The notes: generated by a model not told the origin, from the letters alone. Positions 19,995 to 30,784 are shown, counted from the first letter of the stretch. The stretch: DNA of 64,000 bases from Cyanodermella asteris (GCA_900618795.1 UYJD01000017.1:2314-66313), one strand, 5' to 3'. Numbers and translations are program-made.

Positions 19995-21770
19995 ATGGCA
20001 CAACACCTGGTACGACTTTCTGTTGCTGGGCAATTTATGGAAATAGCTGACAGGTCTAGGTGCAACCAAGCCTGCAGCAGCTTGCCGAAGTTCTCGGTCT
20101 GTCGAAGGCTCATTCGGAGGATGCTCCAAATGTAGTTCCACTCTACGCCACCATTCCCGCCGATCTCTTGACACCATGCCTAGCCTATTTGAAGATTTCT
20201 AAAGGGTAAAGTCTTCCTTGCATAAGGTGCCACCAGAATTATGATTGTCTTTGAATATTGTGTCTCATCCACGTCTTTGGATATAGTGAGCTGATCTAAT
20301 ATCAGAGCTACCTCCAAATACTCATTTCTGTTCGAAAGTGCTGCGACAACAGAGACAATAGGCAGATTCAGCTTTGTTGGGGCCGAGCCCAGACAGATCT
20401 TGAAGACTGGAGCTGGCCATGGACCAACGGAGGATCCACTGCCACTATTGGCAGAGGAGCTGGCAAAGTACAAGGAGGCTGTGATCCCTTCGTCTAACAT
20501 ACCACCACTAGCCGGCGGAGCTATTGGTTATGTTGGATACGACTGTGTGCAATACTTCGAACCGAAAACGAAGAGGCCGATGAAAGACGTCCTACAGGTC
20601 CCAGAATCAGTTTTCATGCTTTTTGACACTATCATAGCCTTCGACCATTTCTTCCAGCAGGTCAAGGTCGTCAGCTATGCACACCTGGGCGGAGATTTGA
20701 AGACCGAGTACGAGCGTGTTCAGGCCAAGATCAGGTCCTTGGTCGATCTTCTACTATCTGAAGAAACGCCATTGCCACAGCAGGGATCAATTGACCCTGA
20801 CCAAACGTTCACATCCAACATTGGTCGCGAAGGATATGAAAACCACGTCACGGAGCTGAAGAAGCACATCTCCGTCGGCAACATCATCCAAGCCGTCCCG
20901 TCCCAGCGCTTTGCTCGTCCGACAGACGTTCATCCATTCAACGTCTACCGGCACTTGCGAACGGTCAACCCATCCCCGTATCTCTTTTACGTATCATGCG
21001 GCGACTTCTCCATCGTTGGCGCCTCACCAGAGCTTCTCGTCAAGGGAGAGAAGGGAAGATACATCACTCACCCAATCGCTGGTACGGTCAAGCGGGGTGC
21101 GAATGTCGAGGAGGACATGAGGCTGGCCGCCGAGCTGTCCGCCAGCATCAAGGACCGCGCCGAGCATGTCATGTTGGTCGATCTGGCACGCAACGACATC
21201 AACCGCGTCTGCGATCCTCTCAGCACACGAGTCGATCGACTCATGACAGTCGAAAAGTTTTCGCATGTTCAGCACCTGGTGAGTCAAGTCAGTGGAGTCC
21301 TTCGCCCAGGAAAGACTCGATTCGATGCCTTCAGGAGCATCTTCCCTGCAGGCACGGTGAGTGGGGCTCCGAAGGTCAGGGCGATGGAGTTGATTGCGGA
21401 GCTGGAGAAGGAGAAGCGCGGTGTCTATGCCGGTGCCGTTGGGTACTTTGGCTATGATGGCGTTCAATTCAGCAAGACAAAAGATGGTGAGGTCACGGTG
21501 AAGCAGGTTGAAGGGGCTATGGACACGTGCATTGCACTGCGAACGATGGTGCTGAAGGAGGGAGTGGCGTATCTCCAGGCTGGCGGTGGGATTGTCTTCG
21601 ACAGTGATCCCTATGACGAATGGGAAGAGACGATGAACAAGCTCGGTGCCAACATTGCCTGCATTCGCGGTGCTGAGGCTAGATACAGCGGACTCGAAGC
21701 TGGAGACTGGAAGGCGTGGTGGACTAAGGAAATCGAGAGATTGGCAGGCTCAGCTGGCCGAGGGAGCTGA
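19995..21770 (+). CDS. trpE: Anthranilate synthase component I
   Basis: There are three exons: 19995-20009 (five codons, MAQHL), 20060-20205 and 20306-21770, giving 541 residues. The introns are 50 nt and 100 nt. Splicing joins MAQHL to VQPSLQQLAEVLGL and ISKG to ATSKYSFLFESA. The SKYSFLFES segment corresponds to the LLES-type tryptophan-feedback site. The chorismate-binding half carries AVPSQRF, the VGASPEL motif, PIAGTVKRG, RAEHVMLVDLARND and the C-terminal segment LQAGGGIVFDSDP. It catalyses chorismate plus glutamine (or ammonia) to anthranilate, the first committed step of tryptophan synthesis, with a glutamine amidotransferase partner encoded elsewhere. A TGACTCA motif upstream fits cross-pathway control. 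The small first exon is inferred from frame and splice signals; the rest is secure. Confidence 0.96.
20010..20059 (+). other. Intron 1 of trpE
   Basis: A 50-nt intron with donor GTACGA and acceptor GGTCTAG, phase 0. It leaves a five-codon first coding exon. Confidence 0.75.
20206..20305 (+). other. Intron 2 of trpE
   Basis: A 100-nt intron with donor GTAAAG and acceptor ATATCAG, with CTGATCTAAT as branch candidate. It interrupts the sequence just before the tryptophan-feedback segment. Confidence 0.85.
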
Positions 21771-22060
21771 GTCATTGGCATGAGATACTACTAGTACCTA
21801 TTGTCAAGATCTTCTCCCAATAAGCACTCACGAGGGCCAACATTGCATTTCATCACATCCATCAAGATCATTTTTTGTAGCAGTAGCAATGCTTCTGATT
21901 GTGTCCAAGCACTCCGCCTTATAGCTGTCAACGCTGAATAAACAAAGTCTAGACGATCGATTCACAGTCAAAGGCTTATTGGCTCGAGCCCTGCCTCGTT
22001 CCATCACGTTTGCTGCCTGTCAGCCTCGATGGAGGAGTTTTCAACGCCGAACGACCCCAG

Positions 22061-22738
22061 CTAATGACTGGCCTTCTCCTTTTGCTTCAGCTTCTCAGCC
22101 ACGTGCGCATCAAACCTCCAAATCGATCCAATTCCGTCAAACAAGAACTGGCTCGCCACCCAAGTAAACCATAACCCACTCCCAACGGGGACATTGTGCT
22201 TTCTCAACTTCGGCAAGAAGACCATCAGCAATTCGATTCCATGGCCACCCACAATCAACCACCACACCCACCACGCATTAACGTAGCACAGGTGCGCATA
22301 CCAAGGCACATATCCATACACGTGATCGTACAGAAAACTGCCCGGCAAATAATTCGTCCTGTCCGCCATCGTAATCAGATTGTGGAACGCCCACAGCGCG
22401 GCCGCAGCGCCGACACCCGTAGGCGGAATAAATGTTTTCATTGTGATGTCAGACCTGTTCAGGGAGCGCCGGCATTCCTCGTCCATTGCGACGACGACGG
22501 CACGTATCTCGGAGTAAGATTTGATGGCGCCCCCGGGATACGCGACGACGTGTGAGACGCCAGATGCGGAGATGGTAAGGCCGGAATGGCTGAGGTCCGT
22601 GAGCTGGGCGTTGCGGGCAGAGAAACTCGAGAGCTTGAGGTAGTTCTCTAGGTATAGGACGAGCGAGTCTTGGTGGTCTTTGTTGAGGTGCTTGATAGTG
22701 CGGGCTTTGATGGCCTCTTCATCGGATTTGGCCGTCAT
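22061..22738 (-). CDS. DUF2470 domain membrane protein
   Basis: A 225-residue product in a single exon, convergent with trpE across 290 bp. Residues about 8-90 match the DUF2470 domain (ARTIKHLNKDHQDSLVLYLE), an alpha/beta module related to the heme-utilisation and FMN-binding split-barrel group. Three to four transmembrane helices follow (ALWAFHNLITMADRTNYLPG, LCYVNAWWVWWLIVGGHGIE, GLWFTWVASQFLFDGIGSI), which resemble TMEM254/DUF4499-type membrane domains. The protein ends in a Lys-rich KLKQKEKASH tail. I do not know its function. The domain order, a soluble N-terminus followed by a helical bundle, is typical of fungal members. The start lies directly before the DUF2470 fold. Confidence 0.88.
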   Translation of the reverse strand: MTAKSDEEAIKARTIKHLNKDHQDSLVLYLENYLKLSSFSARNAQLTDLSHSGLTISASGVSHVVAYPGGAIKSYSEIRAVVVAMDEECRRSLNRSDITMKTFIPPTGVGAAAALWAFHNLITMADRTNYLPGSFLYDHVYGYVPWYAHLCYVNAWWVWWLIVGGHGIELLMVFLPKLRKHNVPVGSGLWFTWVASQFLFDGIGSIWRFDAHVAEKLKQKEKASH

Positions 22739-23602
22739 GGTCGTAGTGGTCGGCTTCTACGGTGGGAAAGTGCTCTTAGCTATCGAATGAGATGTTTCAA
22801 ACTGGGAAGATCTCGATAATCAATTCTAATCGGAAGGCTGCTCGCAGAAACGTTCCGCCTGCGGTATGAGGGCGATGGTGTCGCGGCTAAAAGTAGCTAG
22901 CTCATCGGCATGTGAGGGCTGCGACGCTGCTCCCTCGAGCCAGTGGACCTCATCATCCGCGAGCGACTTGACATGGCGATCGAGACGCAAAGCAAAGGAG
23001 AAGCCACACGATTACTCTCGTTACTGCTTCATGCAGCACAGCTGAGTCCGCTTTTCGTCAACATGAGCTCGGCTCACTATCGTCGTGTTGAAATCGCCAT
23101 CTGTCATCGGCTCGGCCAGTCTCCACTGAATCGGGCCGACTTGGCCTCAAGTTCAATGGACTTCATGTCTGACCCAGACAGCGTCATTCTGCAGATGTAC
23201 GTGGCACGAAGATGTTCACCAACGGAGCTGAGCGACGATCGCACTTCCAGCTCTAGACTCAAGCGCCGTATTCGGGTCTTCAGCCAGCCTCAGCACCAGC
23301 GACATCAGTCGTTCACAGCCTTGAAATGCTTTCCATAGCTCTCAAGTACAGAAAATGCAAGTGCTGGATTTGACATAAGGTGACAAATCTAGGTATACAA
23401 TACTCGCGACGTCTGCCTGAACACTTCATTTCTTCTACATATTGTATTCAAAGTTTTGTTGCTATCGCGGTTCCGAAGTCAAGAACTGCACCGGCTGTTC
23501 TTCTTTCATTCCATTTGTTCATAGTCCAGTCCTCAAACCAAGATCATCAACATCATGCCTTGAGTCATAAAGACATGGATACCGAAGGAATCGTTCTTCA
23601 TC
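22739..23602. other. Intergenic, DUF2470 gene to the decayed gene
   Basis: About 860 bp between divergent units. A 131-codon plus-strand frame (22943-23338) has no recognisable feature and I do not call it. The left end should hold the DUF2470-gene promoter. Confidence 0.5.
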
Positions 23603-25149
23603 ATGTCCGCAGCTCACCGCAGTGACATGTACCATGTCAGGGCAACCATGGTTGCTCGAGTCCTGGCCAATAAGCCTTATACCATCATGCTATACGAATG
23701 CTCAAGGCCGGAAGATGTGGCCAGCAAGAAAGCGAAGTTATTTGAGGGCTTAGAAAACTATCTCACCGAATATTTTAAGGGCAACACAGACGTCGTCAAA
23801 GTACCTTGGTCTTATACAGAAGGTCACAGGCGAAACTACGCCTAAAGTTACGAGCATTGCACGCTCAATGGAAGACAGCTGCTCGATTCAGATCTTGTCT
23901 GGCAAGCCAGGAAGGGCCGCATACCAGGAGCCGACGGCACGCTTGCACTCACGAAGCTGAGCCGTTAGCAAATTGCTGGCATTCCGTTGGGCATGATCAC
24001 ATAAGACAAGGGCCCGGCGTCATAGCTGCCGCTTGAAAAGCTGAATTAGGACCTTTGCGAAATAATCGACAGCATGAAGAGGCGTCAAAGTCCCAGTTGA
24101 AGTTGACCCTGGTCATTACTGGGGCCAAAGACCCGAACGGCAAGTGTATATCTATTGGCGAGTACTGGACGCATCTAAGCGGCGCCCCGAAAAAGAGTTC
24201 TCTCCGCGCGCCATCGAGGCTGCGTATCTGTACAGGTCCTATCGGAAGGGGCGCTTCTACATGGCGGTTGGTATACGCGGTGGAGCCTTGGACCTCTTCA
24301 TGTTCCCTGGAATCCCCACGGTGTCAATCGGGCTGGAAAAAAATGTGAGTTAACATCAAATCAAGATCTTGCCTCGAATACTTCAGGTTTGCGCATATGC
24401 TAATCGCACGGTCCAAAGTCAGGTAAGCAGAGAGCCGCCACAACTTTCTCGCAAAAGCAGATTGGAAACGAATCAATGTCGAGTACGAAAAGCCTCGGTA
24501 TTCAGCAACAGCATGGATCAACTCCTCTCGGAAGAATTCCTCGGGAACGCCGATCACAGAGAACCTGTTCTTTCAGTCGCCTTGTTGGATACAGAATGAA
24601 TCTGTCCCTGAGGGTGCCACAAAAAGACTTGTCCCGTCCAAATCGAAAGAAAGGGTAAAAGCAAGGTCAATGAGCCAAGTGGATGGGATTGGATCGATAA
24701 GCGCACCATCGATATCTCCGTCGCGGCAGATATGTATCCGACGAGCCACGATCCAGACCAAGTTAACCTAGGATTTGGGTTTTTATACGAATAGTCCCCA
24801 GAAAGCGCTGCTACTATCACCACCGAGGTCGTCAAATGGATTCGGCCAATCCTGGCTGCTGGCGCCGACGACGAACAGCAGATCGATGCAGTGAAACCTC
24901 TCGATGAGGTCAAAAATCAGGCGCAGATTCACACTCCAGCAATGCGCAAAACTGCAGACGATCTGCAGGAACCCGAGCATAAAACTAGAGCCCGGGACGA
25001 CCGATGGACTGAGAAGTGGCAGGTCAGCCAATTATCGCCCATTGCGTAATTAGATCCTGACTCACGAGACTTTGGATTCAATGTGTAGAGAGACAGCGAT
25101 AGTGGGGAAAGTGATCATGATTGCGAACAGTCTGAACTTCAGGCAGCAG
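23603..25149 (+). pseudogene. Decayed gene of unknown function, several frame breaks
   Basis: Blocks of clearly protein-like sequence follow one another in changing frames. They begin at an ATG at 23603 (MYHVRATMVARVLANKPYTI, VPWSYTEGH) and continue with LVWQARKGRIPGADGT, GHDHIRQGPGV, VEVDPGHYWGQRPER, YIYWRVLDASKRRPEKEF, FYMAVGIRGGALDLF, GIPTVSIGL, FKRINVEYEKP-like and WDWIDKRTIDISVA segments. At least four frame changes separate them that no GT...AG intron explains, the first near 23843 and another near 24650, and a stop lies at 24792. A few genuine-looking introns also remain, such as the GTGAGTT donor near 24344 and the GTCAGCC and GTATGC donors near 25023 and 25150. I do not recognise the family. 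Inference: it is a former host gene of about 500 codons that has lost its function. Sequencing error is a less likely alternative, given several independent breaks. Confidence 0.65.
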
Positions 25150-25859
25150 GTATGCGGTTCTGCCGGAGCCTTTTCCCTGCAGCAGGGCGAGGGCTCTCTC
25201 ATTCATCCGAGAAGACATGCTTGAACAAAGCATTTAACACCTTTCGTACAAGGCGTTGCAGTGCGAATCTTGCTGTGAACTTATCAAATCCACAAACGTC
25301 CTCTAGTACATAAGTAATGATGTCGAGACGCAAATACAGCGAGTGCACTGTTCAAGATGAGAACGATGATCATAATTCAGTTGTTTAGCTGTTGCAAGCA
25401 AATGCATCTCATGCCAGGAGAATATATGCTTTGATAGTAAAGCGGTTCCACCGAAAGTTCTTTCCCCTAGGTGACAATTCGAATCCACCCTTTTTGCAGG
25501 CCCACAGCATGGCCGCAGAGATTGGACAATTAAACAAATAATGTAACACAGCACTTTGGCTGTTGGGTATCACAAGAAGAACAAAATGATCAAACTGCGA
25601 TCAAGAGCCGAAAGGACAGGAAGGTTAGTGTTGAAGCCGACGAAGGTAACTTACTGTCTTGTACAATACCTGCCAGTTAGTGTCCGGGCTCCATCGTTCA
25701 AGTCGCGTCGAGTTGCCGGTATGCACCGGTACGGGGCTAGGAATTGGGGAAGCGATAACGTGAACTGGTGTGGACCGTTTCTCACAAGGCAAACCGACCA
25801 AGCTCTTTAGCAGGGATCGCAATGAGCCTGAGAAGCGGGCGACAAAGCCTCCAGAAGTC
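25150..25859. other. Intergenic, decayed gene to the DUF2420 gene
   Basis: About 700 bp with no supportable gene. It should contain the 3' end of the decayed gene and the 3' UTR of the minus-strand gene that ends at 25860. Confidence 0.5.
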
Positions 25860-28238
25860 TCAGCCAGAGCGTGATCGCTTCAATGGATGAACTGCGCCTG
25901 TCAGTTTAAGTCTCTTGGGACGGGGAATGTTTTTGTGATTACCTTCGTCGGCATCGACTTCGTCTCCTACTTCGTCAACCTCAGTGCGATTCCGCTTGAG
26001 CGAGGGAGAAATGGGCTCTTGATCATCAGGACCAAAGTCGATCTCATCATGGTCGCCTTGATCATCGAGGTTGTCGCCACCAGTATAATCGTCTTCGTCA
26101 TCGAAAATGTCATCTTTTTCTTCTCCCTCGGTAGCATGTGTCGTTGCTAGGGACTGTGTGGCGTCATTGGCCCGCAGTGTCGCTAATGGTGTGTCGCTCT
26201 GAGCAGGGGGATCGCCGGCTTGGTCCTCCAAAACATCTTGAGTCTCAGATGCGTCGGCCGGCTGGAGCGGCGTTGGCGCTTTCGTTTCCGGCTGTGTCGC
26301 GCTGTGTAATGACTGAGACTGCACAATGTCTTGCTCGAACGTGTTAGGTTGGCCATCAGGAACGTTGGTGTCGTCTGTGTTAGTAGGATCTCCGACGTCC
26401 CATTCCTCTTCGTCACCAAAATCAATCTCTTCTGCCGTTTGTGCATCGACGGCAGTGTTTAAGATGTCACGGCCTACTTCGCCTTCCACAAAGCTGTGAC
26501 CATTTGAGTCTTCGTTAAAGTTTTTTATGTTTTCTGCGTAATCAAGCGTTGCCTGCTCGTCACCTCCTTTCGCAGTGCCGCTTGGCGAGCCCGGTTCCTC
26601 GTTGGCAACCTGTACTGTCGATAGCGCGGCATCTACCGGAGATGCAGCCGATTGATGCACAGGCTTGGGTTCAGTGGAAGTCCGGTGTGTATCTTCACGT
26701 TGCTCTTGTTCAGCGGGCTCGATGGAGATCTCGCCCACTGGAGCCATCGAAAAGGTGCCATTTTCTTCTGTCCCTTCGTTGACTTCCTCATCATATTCGG
26801 CAAAGTCGTCGTTTTCGGCATCGAAATTCGAAGAGTAAAGCTCTTCGACATATTTCAAGCCTTTGCATTCAGCGGCGAGATCGTACAGGTAGCTAAGGTG
26901 CCCTGTCAGTGACGAGACAACTTTCAAATTCATCTTCAGTGGCTGCGGTTTGTCAACACCGTCGTGCTGTTGGAACTGGAAACAAAGTTCAGCGATATGC
27001 CTGAGAGTATGCTGACTCGCTTCTGGGTCATATTGTCGGACAGTAAAACCGAATGAGGGGAACTCTAGCTCTATACCCTCGTTCTTTTCGAGGCTCTCCT
27101 CCAGGTGCTCTTGGCAGATCTCTAGGAATTTCTGAATTGGTTTGTCGACCACCGTGCTATCGGGTAAAAGATACACCTCTGGCGTACCTTCCCCTTCGTC
27201 CAGAGGAGGAAACAAGGCCATCTGGTGACCTTGGTATGTGACCAGAACAGGCAAGGGGGGCTCCGATGGCTCGAAAGCGTCATCATTAGGGGCACCATCT
27301 TGCGCTGTGCGCAGAGAAGCAGGATTTTCTTCCTCAGTGTGATTGTCATCTTCAGTCTCAGGGTCCTCGGGGTTGGTACCTGGAACAATGTCCTGGGGGT
27401 CTACGCGATCCGGGACAGGAGGTTCTCGGGCTTGAGAGGTCTTGTCCGTGGACGACTGCTTCTGAGTCGCGACAGGGGAAGGAGCGGAGTGATCCGGTGC
27501 CGTTGCGGAGTCTTTGGAAGTTTGGACGAGTGGTTCATCTTCATCTACAGAGCCCTGTCCGGCGGTTTGTGTCGGTGAAGTGGCCTCAACAGAAGCTGCC
27601 TCTACCTTGTTTCCGTCGCTCGTCACGTTCTGAGCATTGCCATTAACGCCATTGTCCTGGATCTCCAGAATCGAGCCTTCGCGCGAAGACTGGCCAGGCT
27701 TTCTTTCAGTTGCAGCGCCAGTGGGATCAGACGGTGTTCGCGATGGCGGAATTTCACCAACAACATCTCCAATATGAAACGTTTGGGATTCGATGTTGTT
27801 TTTTGATGTCTCTGTAGTGTTTGACTGAGCGGCAAAATGAGCAAAAGCGGACGATCCAGGTACATGAGATGTGTTGAATAGGTTCTGCACACTGGTGATA
27901 GGATCCTGGTCTATAGCAGCGGATTCCTCGGTCATCGGAACCTCCACATCAGCGGGGGCATCATCAATGAAGTCAATAATTTCAGCATCCTGGTTCACCT
28001 GCTCGTCAAAATCATCATCCATCTGCTGATCCTGGTCACCGTCTTGGCCGCTGGGTCCGTCGTCCATCATCGAGTCCTCATCTCCGTTTCCCTCAGGCCC
28101 GTCCATAAGGTCAATGTCAACATCAAAGTGATCCTCTTCCATCGCGTTCTTGCGCTCTTGGTCATTGCTGACTTCCATGAAATCTTCCTCGGCCTGCATA
28201 TTGGAAAGATGATTAAAGGGGTTTGCAAATGTTGTCAT
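25860..28238 (-). CDS. Large acidic protein with a DUF2420-like domain, probably nuclear
   Basis: A 792-residue frame (777 residues if the 45-nt in-frame intron near its end is spliced). The N-terminal 130 residues are extremely acidic (DVDIDLMDGPEGNGDEDSMM) and the flanks are Ser/Thr/Pro/Gln-rich and disordered. The one folded block is at about residues 328-480 (PVLVTYQGHQMALFPPLDEG, IQKFLEICQEHLEESL, LSYLYDLAAECKGLKYVEEL), which matches my recollection of the fungal DUF2420 family. Basic clusters near the end (SLKRNRTEVDE, PRPKRLKLTG, HPLKRSRSG) could be nuclear localisation signals. It is divergent from delta-COP with 566 bp between the start codons. The function is unknown. The acidic tracts and basic clusters suggest a chromatin- or RNA-associated protein, which is inference only. 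The start is the first Met of the frame and the protein turns acidic within 15 residues. Confidence 0.85.
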   Translation of the reverse strand: MTTFANPFNHLSNMQAEEDFMEVSNDQERKNAMEEDHFDVDIDLMDGPEGNGDEDSMMDDGPSGQDGDQDQQMDDDFDEQVNQDAEIIDFIDDAPADVEVPMTEESAAIDQDPITSVQNLFNTSHVPGSSAFAHFAAQSNTTETSKNNIESQTFHIGDVVGEIPPSRTPSDPTGAATERKPGQSSREGSILEIQDNGVNGNAQNVTSDGNKVEAASVEATSPTQTAGQGSVDEDEPLVQTSKDSATAPDHSAPSPVATQKQSSTDKTSQAREPPVPDRVDPQDIVPGTNPEDPETEDDNHTEEENPASLRTAQDGAPNDDAFEPSEPPLPVLVTYQGHQMALFPPLDEGEGTPEVYLLPDSTVVDKPIQKFLEICQEHLEESLEKNEGIELEFPSFGFTVRQYDPEASQHTLRHIAELCFQFQQHDGVDKPQPLKMNLKVVSSLTGHLSYLYDLAAECKGLKYVEELYSSNFDAENDDFAEYDEEVNEGTEENGTFSMAPVGEISIEPAEQEQREDTHRTSTEPKPVHQSAASPVDAALSTVQVANEEPGSPSGTAKGGDEQATLDYAENIKNFNEDSNGHSFVEGEVGRDILNTAVDAQTAEEIDFGDEEEWDVGDPTNTDDTNVPDGQPNTFEQDIVQSQSLHSATQPETKAPTPLQPADASETQDVLEDQAGDPPAQSDTPLATLRANDATQSLATTHATEGEEKDDIFDDEDDYTGGDNLDDQGDHDEIDFGPDDQEPISPSLKRNRTEVDEVGDEVDADEGNHKNIPRPKRLKLTGAVHPLKRSRSG
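25898..25942 (-). other. Candidate 45-nt in-frame intron in the DUF2420 gene
   Basis: On the minus strand, a GTAATC donor, a CTGAC branch-like motif and a GACAG acceptor enclose 45 nt, exactly 15 codons, with no stop. Splicing would give ...DEG-AVHPLKRSRSG, while retention adds NHKNIPRPKRLKLTG. Either product is readable. It is at the short end for fungal introns. Confidence 0.5.
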
Positions 28239-28804
28239 GTCGATGCAGGTTTAGGGCCAGTTTTGGATCGTTTGTGCTAAGTTCGGGAGATGTGGGAGCA
28301 GGGTGATCTTGTAGAGGAAGCGGAAGCTGTTGGACCGTTGAACACGGCTGACGAGCGGTATGAGAGGTAGAGACTGTTGGAGGAGGCGAGTCACCAGTAT
28401 AGGTCACCAAAAGACCTATGAAGGCAGTCGGCACGCTTTTCATTCGCACGCACAAACGGTGTCATGAGTCACTGGTTTGCGGAGACAATGAAGAAGGAAT
28501 GAGGTTACGGTTGGTACGAGGCGAAGTGCGTAGTAAGGTGAAGGCGGCGTGCAAGCTGCGCGACAAAGGATCCGGACAGCCGACTGAAAACGGCAGGCAC
28601 GCGTCCATGCAAAGCGCGCTTGCCGTCTAAATTACGCCCCGCAAGCACTAAACCCTAACTCCGGGCTTGGAAGCGTGGCAGGTACGACCAGGCACCTGGT
28701 GTTGGTGGGCAGATCTGTATGCCACCGATATCTTGCCGCGTACTCGCACTCACCAACCAGCCTTCTCTCTGTCACTCATTGAATCAATCTGTTCCGGCTC
28801 AAAT
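28239..28804. promoter_or_regulatory. Divergent promoter region, DUF2420 protein / delta-COP
   Basis: A 566-bp stretch between two divergent start codons that must hold both promoters. It contains AAACCCTAA at 28650-28658, a telomere-repeat-like or Tbf1-type motif often seen in promoters of housekeeping genes in ascomycetes. No gene is visible. Confidence 0.5.
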
Positions 28805-30463
28805 ATGGTACAGTAAACCTCGGCATTTTCCTGTGCATTATTGACACACCTAGGTCGTGTTAGCGGCGTCTATCTGCACTCGGGGCGGAAAGGCCGTGCT
28901 CTCGAGACAGTTCAGAGAGATCGCAAGGTCAAGAGTGGAGGCATTGCTGGCTTCGTTCCCCAAGTTAGCCGACTCGGGTACACAACATACGACCGTGGAG
29001 CAGGACAACGTACGGTATGTCTACCAGCCCTTGGACGAGCTGTACATGGTCCTCATCACCAACCGACAATCCAATATTCTTCAAGACATCGATTCCCTTC
29101 ACCTCTTCGCCCAGGTCGTTTCAAGCATATGCAGGAGTCTGGATGAGCGTGAGATCCTGCGCAATGCCTACGAGCTTTTGAGCGCCTTCGACGAGCTGGT
29201 GACTCTTGGTTACCGAGAGAACCTATCCATTGGGCAGATCAAGACCTTTCTGGAGATGGAATCACATGAGGAACGGATCCAAGAAATCATATCTCGTAAC
29301 AAGGAACTTGAAGCTACAGAAGAGCGTAAGAGAAAGGCCAAGGCAATTGAGATGCAGCGCAGGGAAGCCGCCAAACTCGGTCGGACAAACACACCTAGGG
29401 CACCATCGTATCCTGCATACACACCACCTGTACAGCCTGCGGCACCGACCAGCTACGACACCTACGAGGCCGAGCGCAACAAGACTGCCTTCAAACCAGC
29501 GGCCAAGGGCAAGGGTATGCAATTGGGCAAGAAAAGCAAAACCACAGACATGTTCACAAAGGTTCGCGATGACATGGGTGTGAGCGCGGCGGAGGAGTCG
29601 GCACCCTTGGTCACGCCAGCTGCAGCTCCAGCCGCTAGAGAGCCACCTCCGGCAGAAGCATTGTCTGGTGATGGCATCAATGTGACAATCGCCGAAACAG
29701 TTGCTGCTACCCTGTCTCGTGAGGGTGTCCTCAAGTCATTCAGTGTGAGGGGCGGACTGAAGCTGCGTATCACCGATCCGTCTTTGACGAAGGTGAAGCT
29801 TGGCCTGACAGGTTCTGCGCCGCCGGCACAAATGAAAACACACCCAAATGTTGATAAGGGCGCCTTCTCTGGTAGCAAGGAAATTCAGCTTCGAGACACC
29901 TCGCGAGGGTTTCCAACGAACAACAGCGTCGAGGTTGTGCGATGGCAGGTCGGCATGCCCAGCAATGCAGAGGCAGCAGATGTTCTTCCGATCACATTCA
30001 CTGTCTGGGTAAACAAGAGTGCGAACAGCTGCAGCATTACTGTTGAGTACGAGCTAGGCAACGGTGGCGCTAATGCTCCTGATGCTTTAGAGGATGTCAC
30101 AGTATCAATTCCCTTTGCGAGCGCGGAGCCTAACATCCAGAGTCACGAGGCAAAGTACGAAATGACTGGCGACAGCCTTGACTGGACCATTGGGCCGGTT
30201 GCCGAGGATAACGCAACGGGGTCCTTTGAGTTCGAGGCGCCGGTCGATGACGAGGCGGAGTTCTTTCCCATGCGCGTCAGCTTCTCAAAGTCGAGGCCGT
30301 ACATGGATGTCGATGTAAGTCCACACCTTCGTATGGATCACTCTACCAATGCTAACCAAATTCCTAGGTTGCTGGTGTCACTCTGGTTGACGAAGGCGAA
30401 GATATGACCTTCTCAAAAGATATCAGATCAGTTGCCACGCAGGACAGCTTCTTGATAGAGTAG
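28805..30463 (+). CDS. RET2: Coatomer subunit delta (delta-COP)
   Basis: There are three exons: 28805-28807 (only the ATG), 28854-30314 and 30368-30463, giving 519 residues. The introns are 46 nt and 53 nt. Splicing gives MVVLAASICTRGGKAVLSRQ, the canonical delta-COP N-terminus, and MDVD-VAGVTLVDEGEDMTF at the 3' end. Residues about 1-140 form the longin fold (VYQPLDELYMVLITNRQSNI, LLSAFDELVTLGYRE). A charged coiled-coil linker follows (KELEATEERKRKAKAIEMQR), then a Pro-rich stretch, and a mu-homology domain at about residues 270-519. It is a component of the COPI coat, in the AP-like F-subcomplex, for retrograde Golgi-to-ER traffic. The gene is divergent from the DUF2420 gene and convergent with the Dbf2-type kinase. 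Identification is secure. The symbol is the yeast name. Confidence 0.97.
28808..28853 (+). other. Intron 1 of delta-COP, directly after the ATG
   Basis: A 46-nt intron with donor GTACAG and acceptor ACACCTAG. The coding part of exon 1 is the start codon alone. It is required to obtain the conserved MVVLAASI N-terminus. Confidence 0.88.
30315..30367 (+). other. Intron 2 of delta-COP
   Basis: A 53-nt intron with donor GTAAGT and acceptor TTCCTAG. GCTAACC just upstream of the acceptor is a good branch-site match. Confidence 0.93.
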
Positions 30464-30784
30464 TCAGGCAGCTCAAAGCATAATTCACTATCTAGAAATC
30501 CAATCAACATGGCAGAAACCGAATGTCACCAGCAAGAAGGAGTTGGTGCACATTTTTCATGGTTTTTGAACAAACACCAGTGTTTCAAAGTACTAGTCAT
30601 ACACGTGGAGGCGTCCCCAGCCGAGCGCATGCTTCCACGCATGCAGATTGTAAGCAGTCCATCATGCCTCCAGCGAGCCCCGAAAGCGTACCCATCTCGA
30701 TAGTTCCATTTTAGGCGATTAAATTTTTGCTAACACATCAGAAGAATGCAAATGCCCATGTGCAGAGCGTCTCGAGGGGCTCGC
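30464..30784. other. Convergent 3' spacer, delta-COP / Dbf2-type kinase
   Basis: A 321-bp spacer between the two stop codons that should hold both 3' UTRs. Short frames (30509-30703 and 30523-30714) have no recognisable content. Confidence 0.5.

Noticed and set aside
22943-23338. A 131-codon plus-strand frame
   Set aside because: There is no recognisable feature and it lies in the promoter side of the DUF2470 gene.
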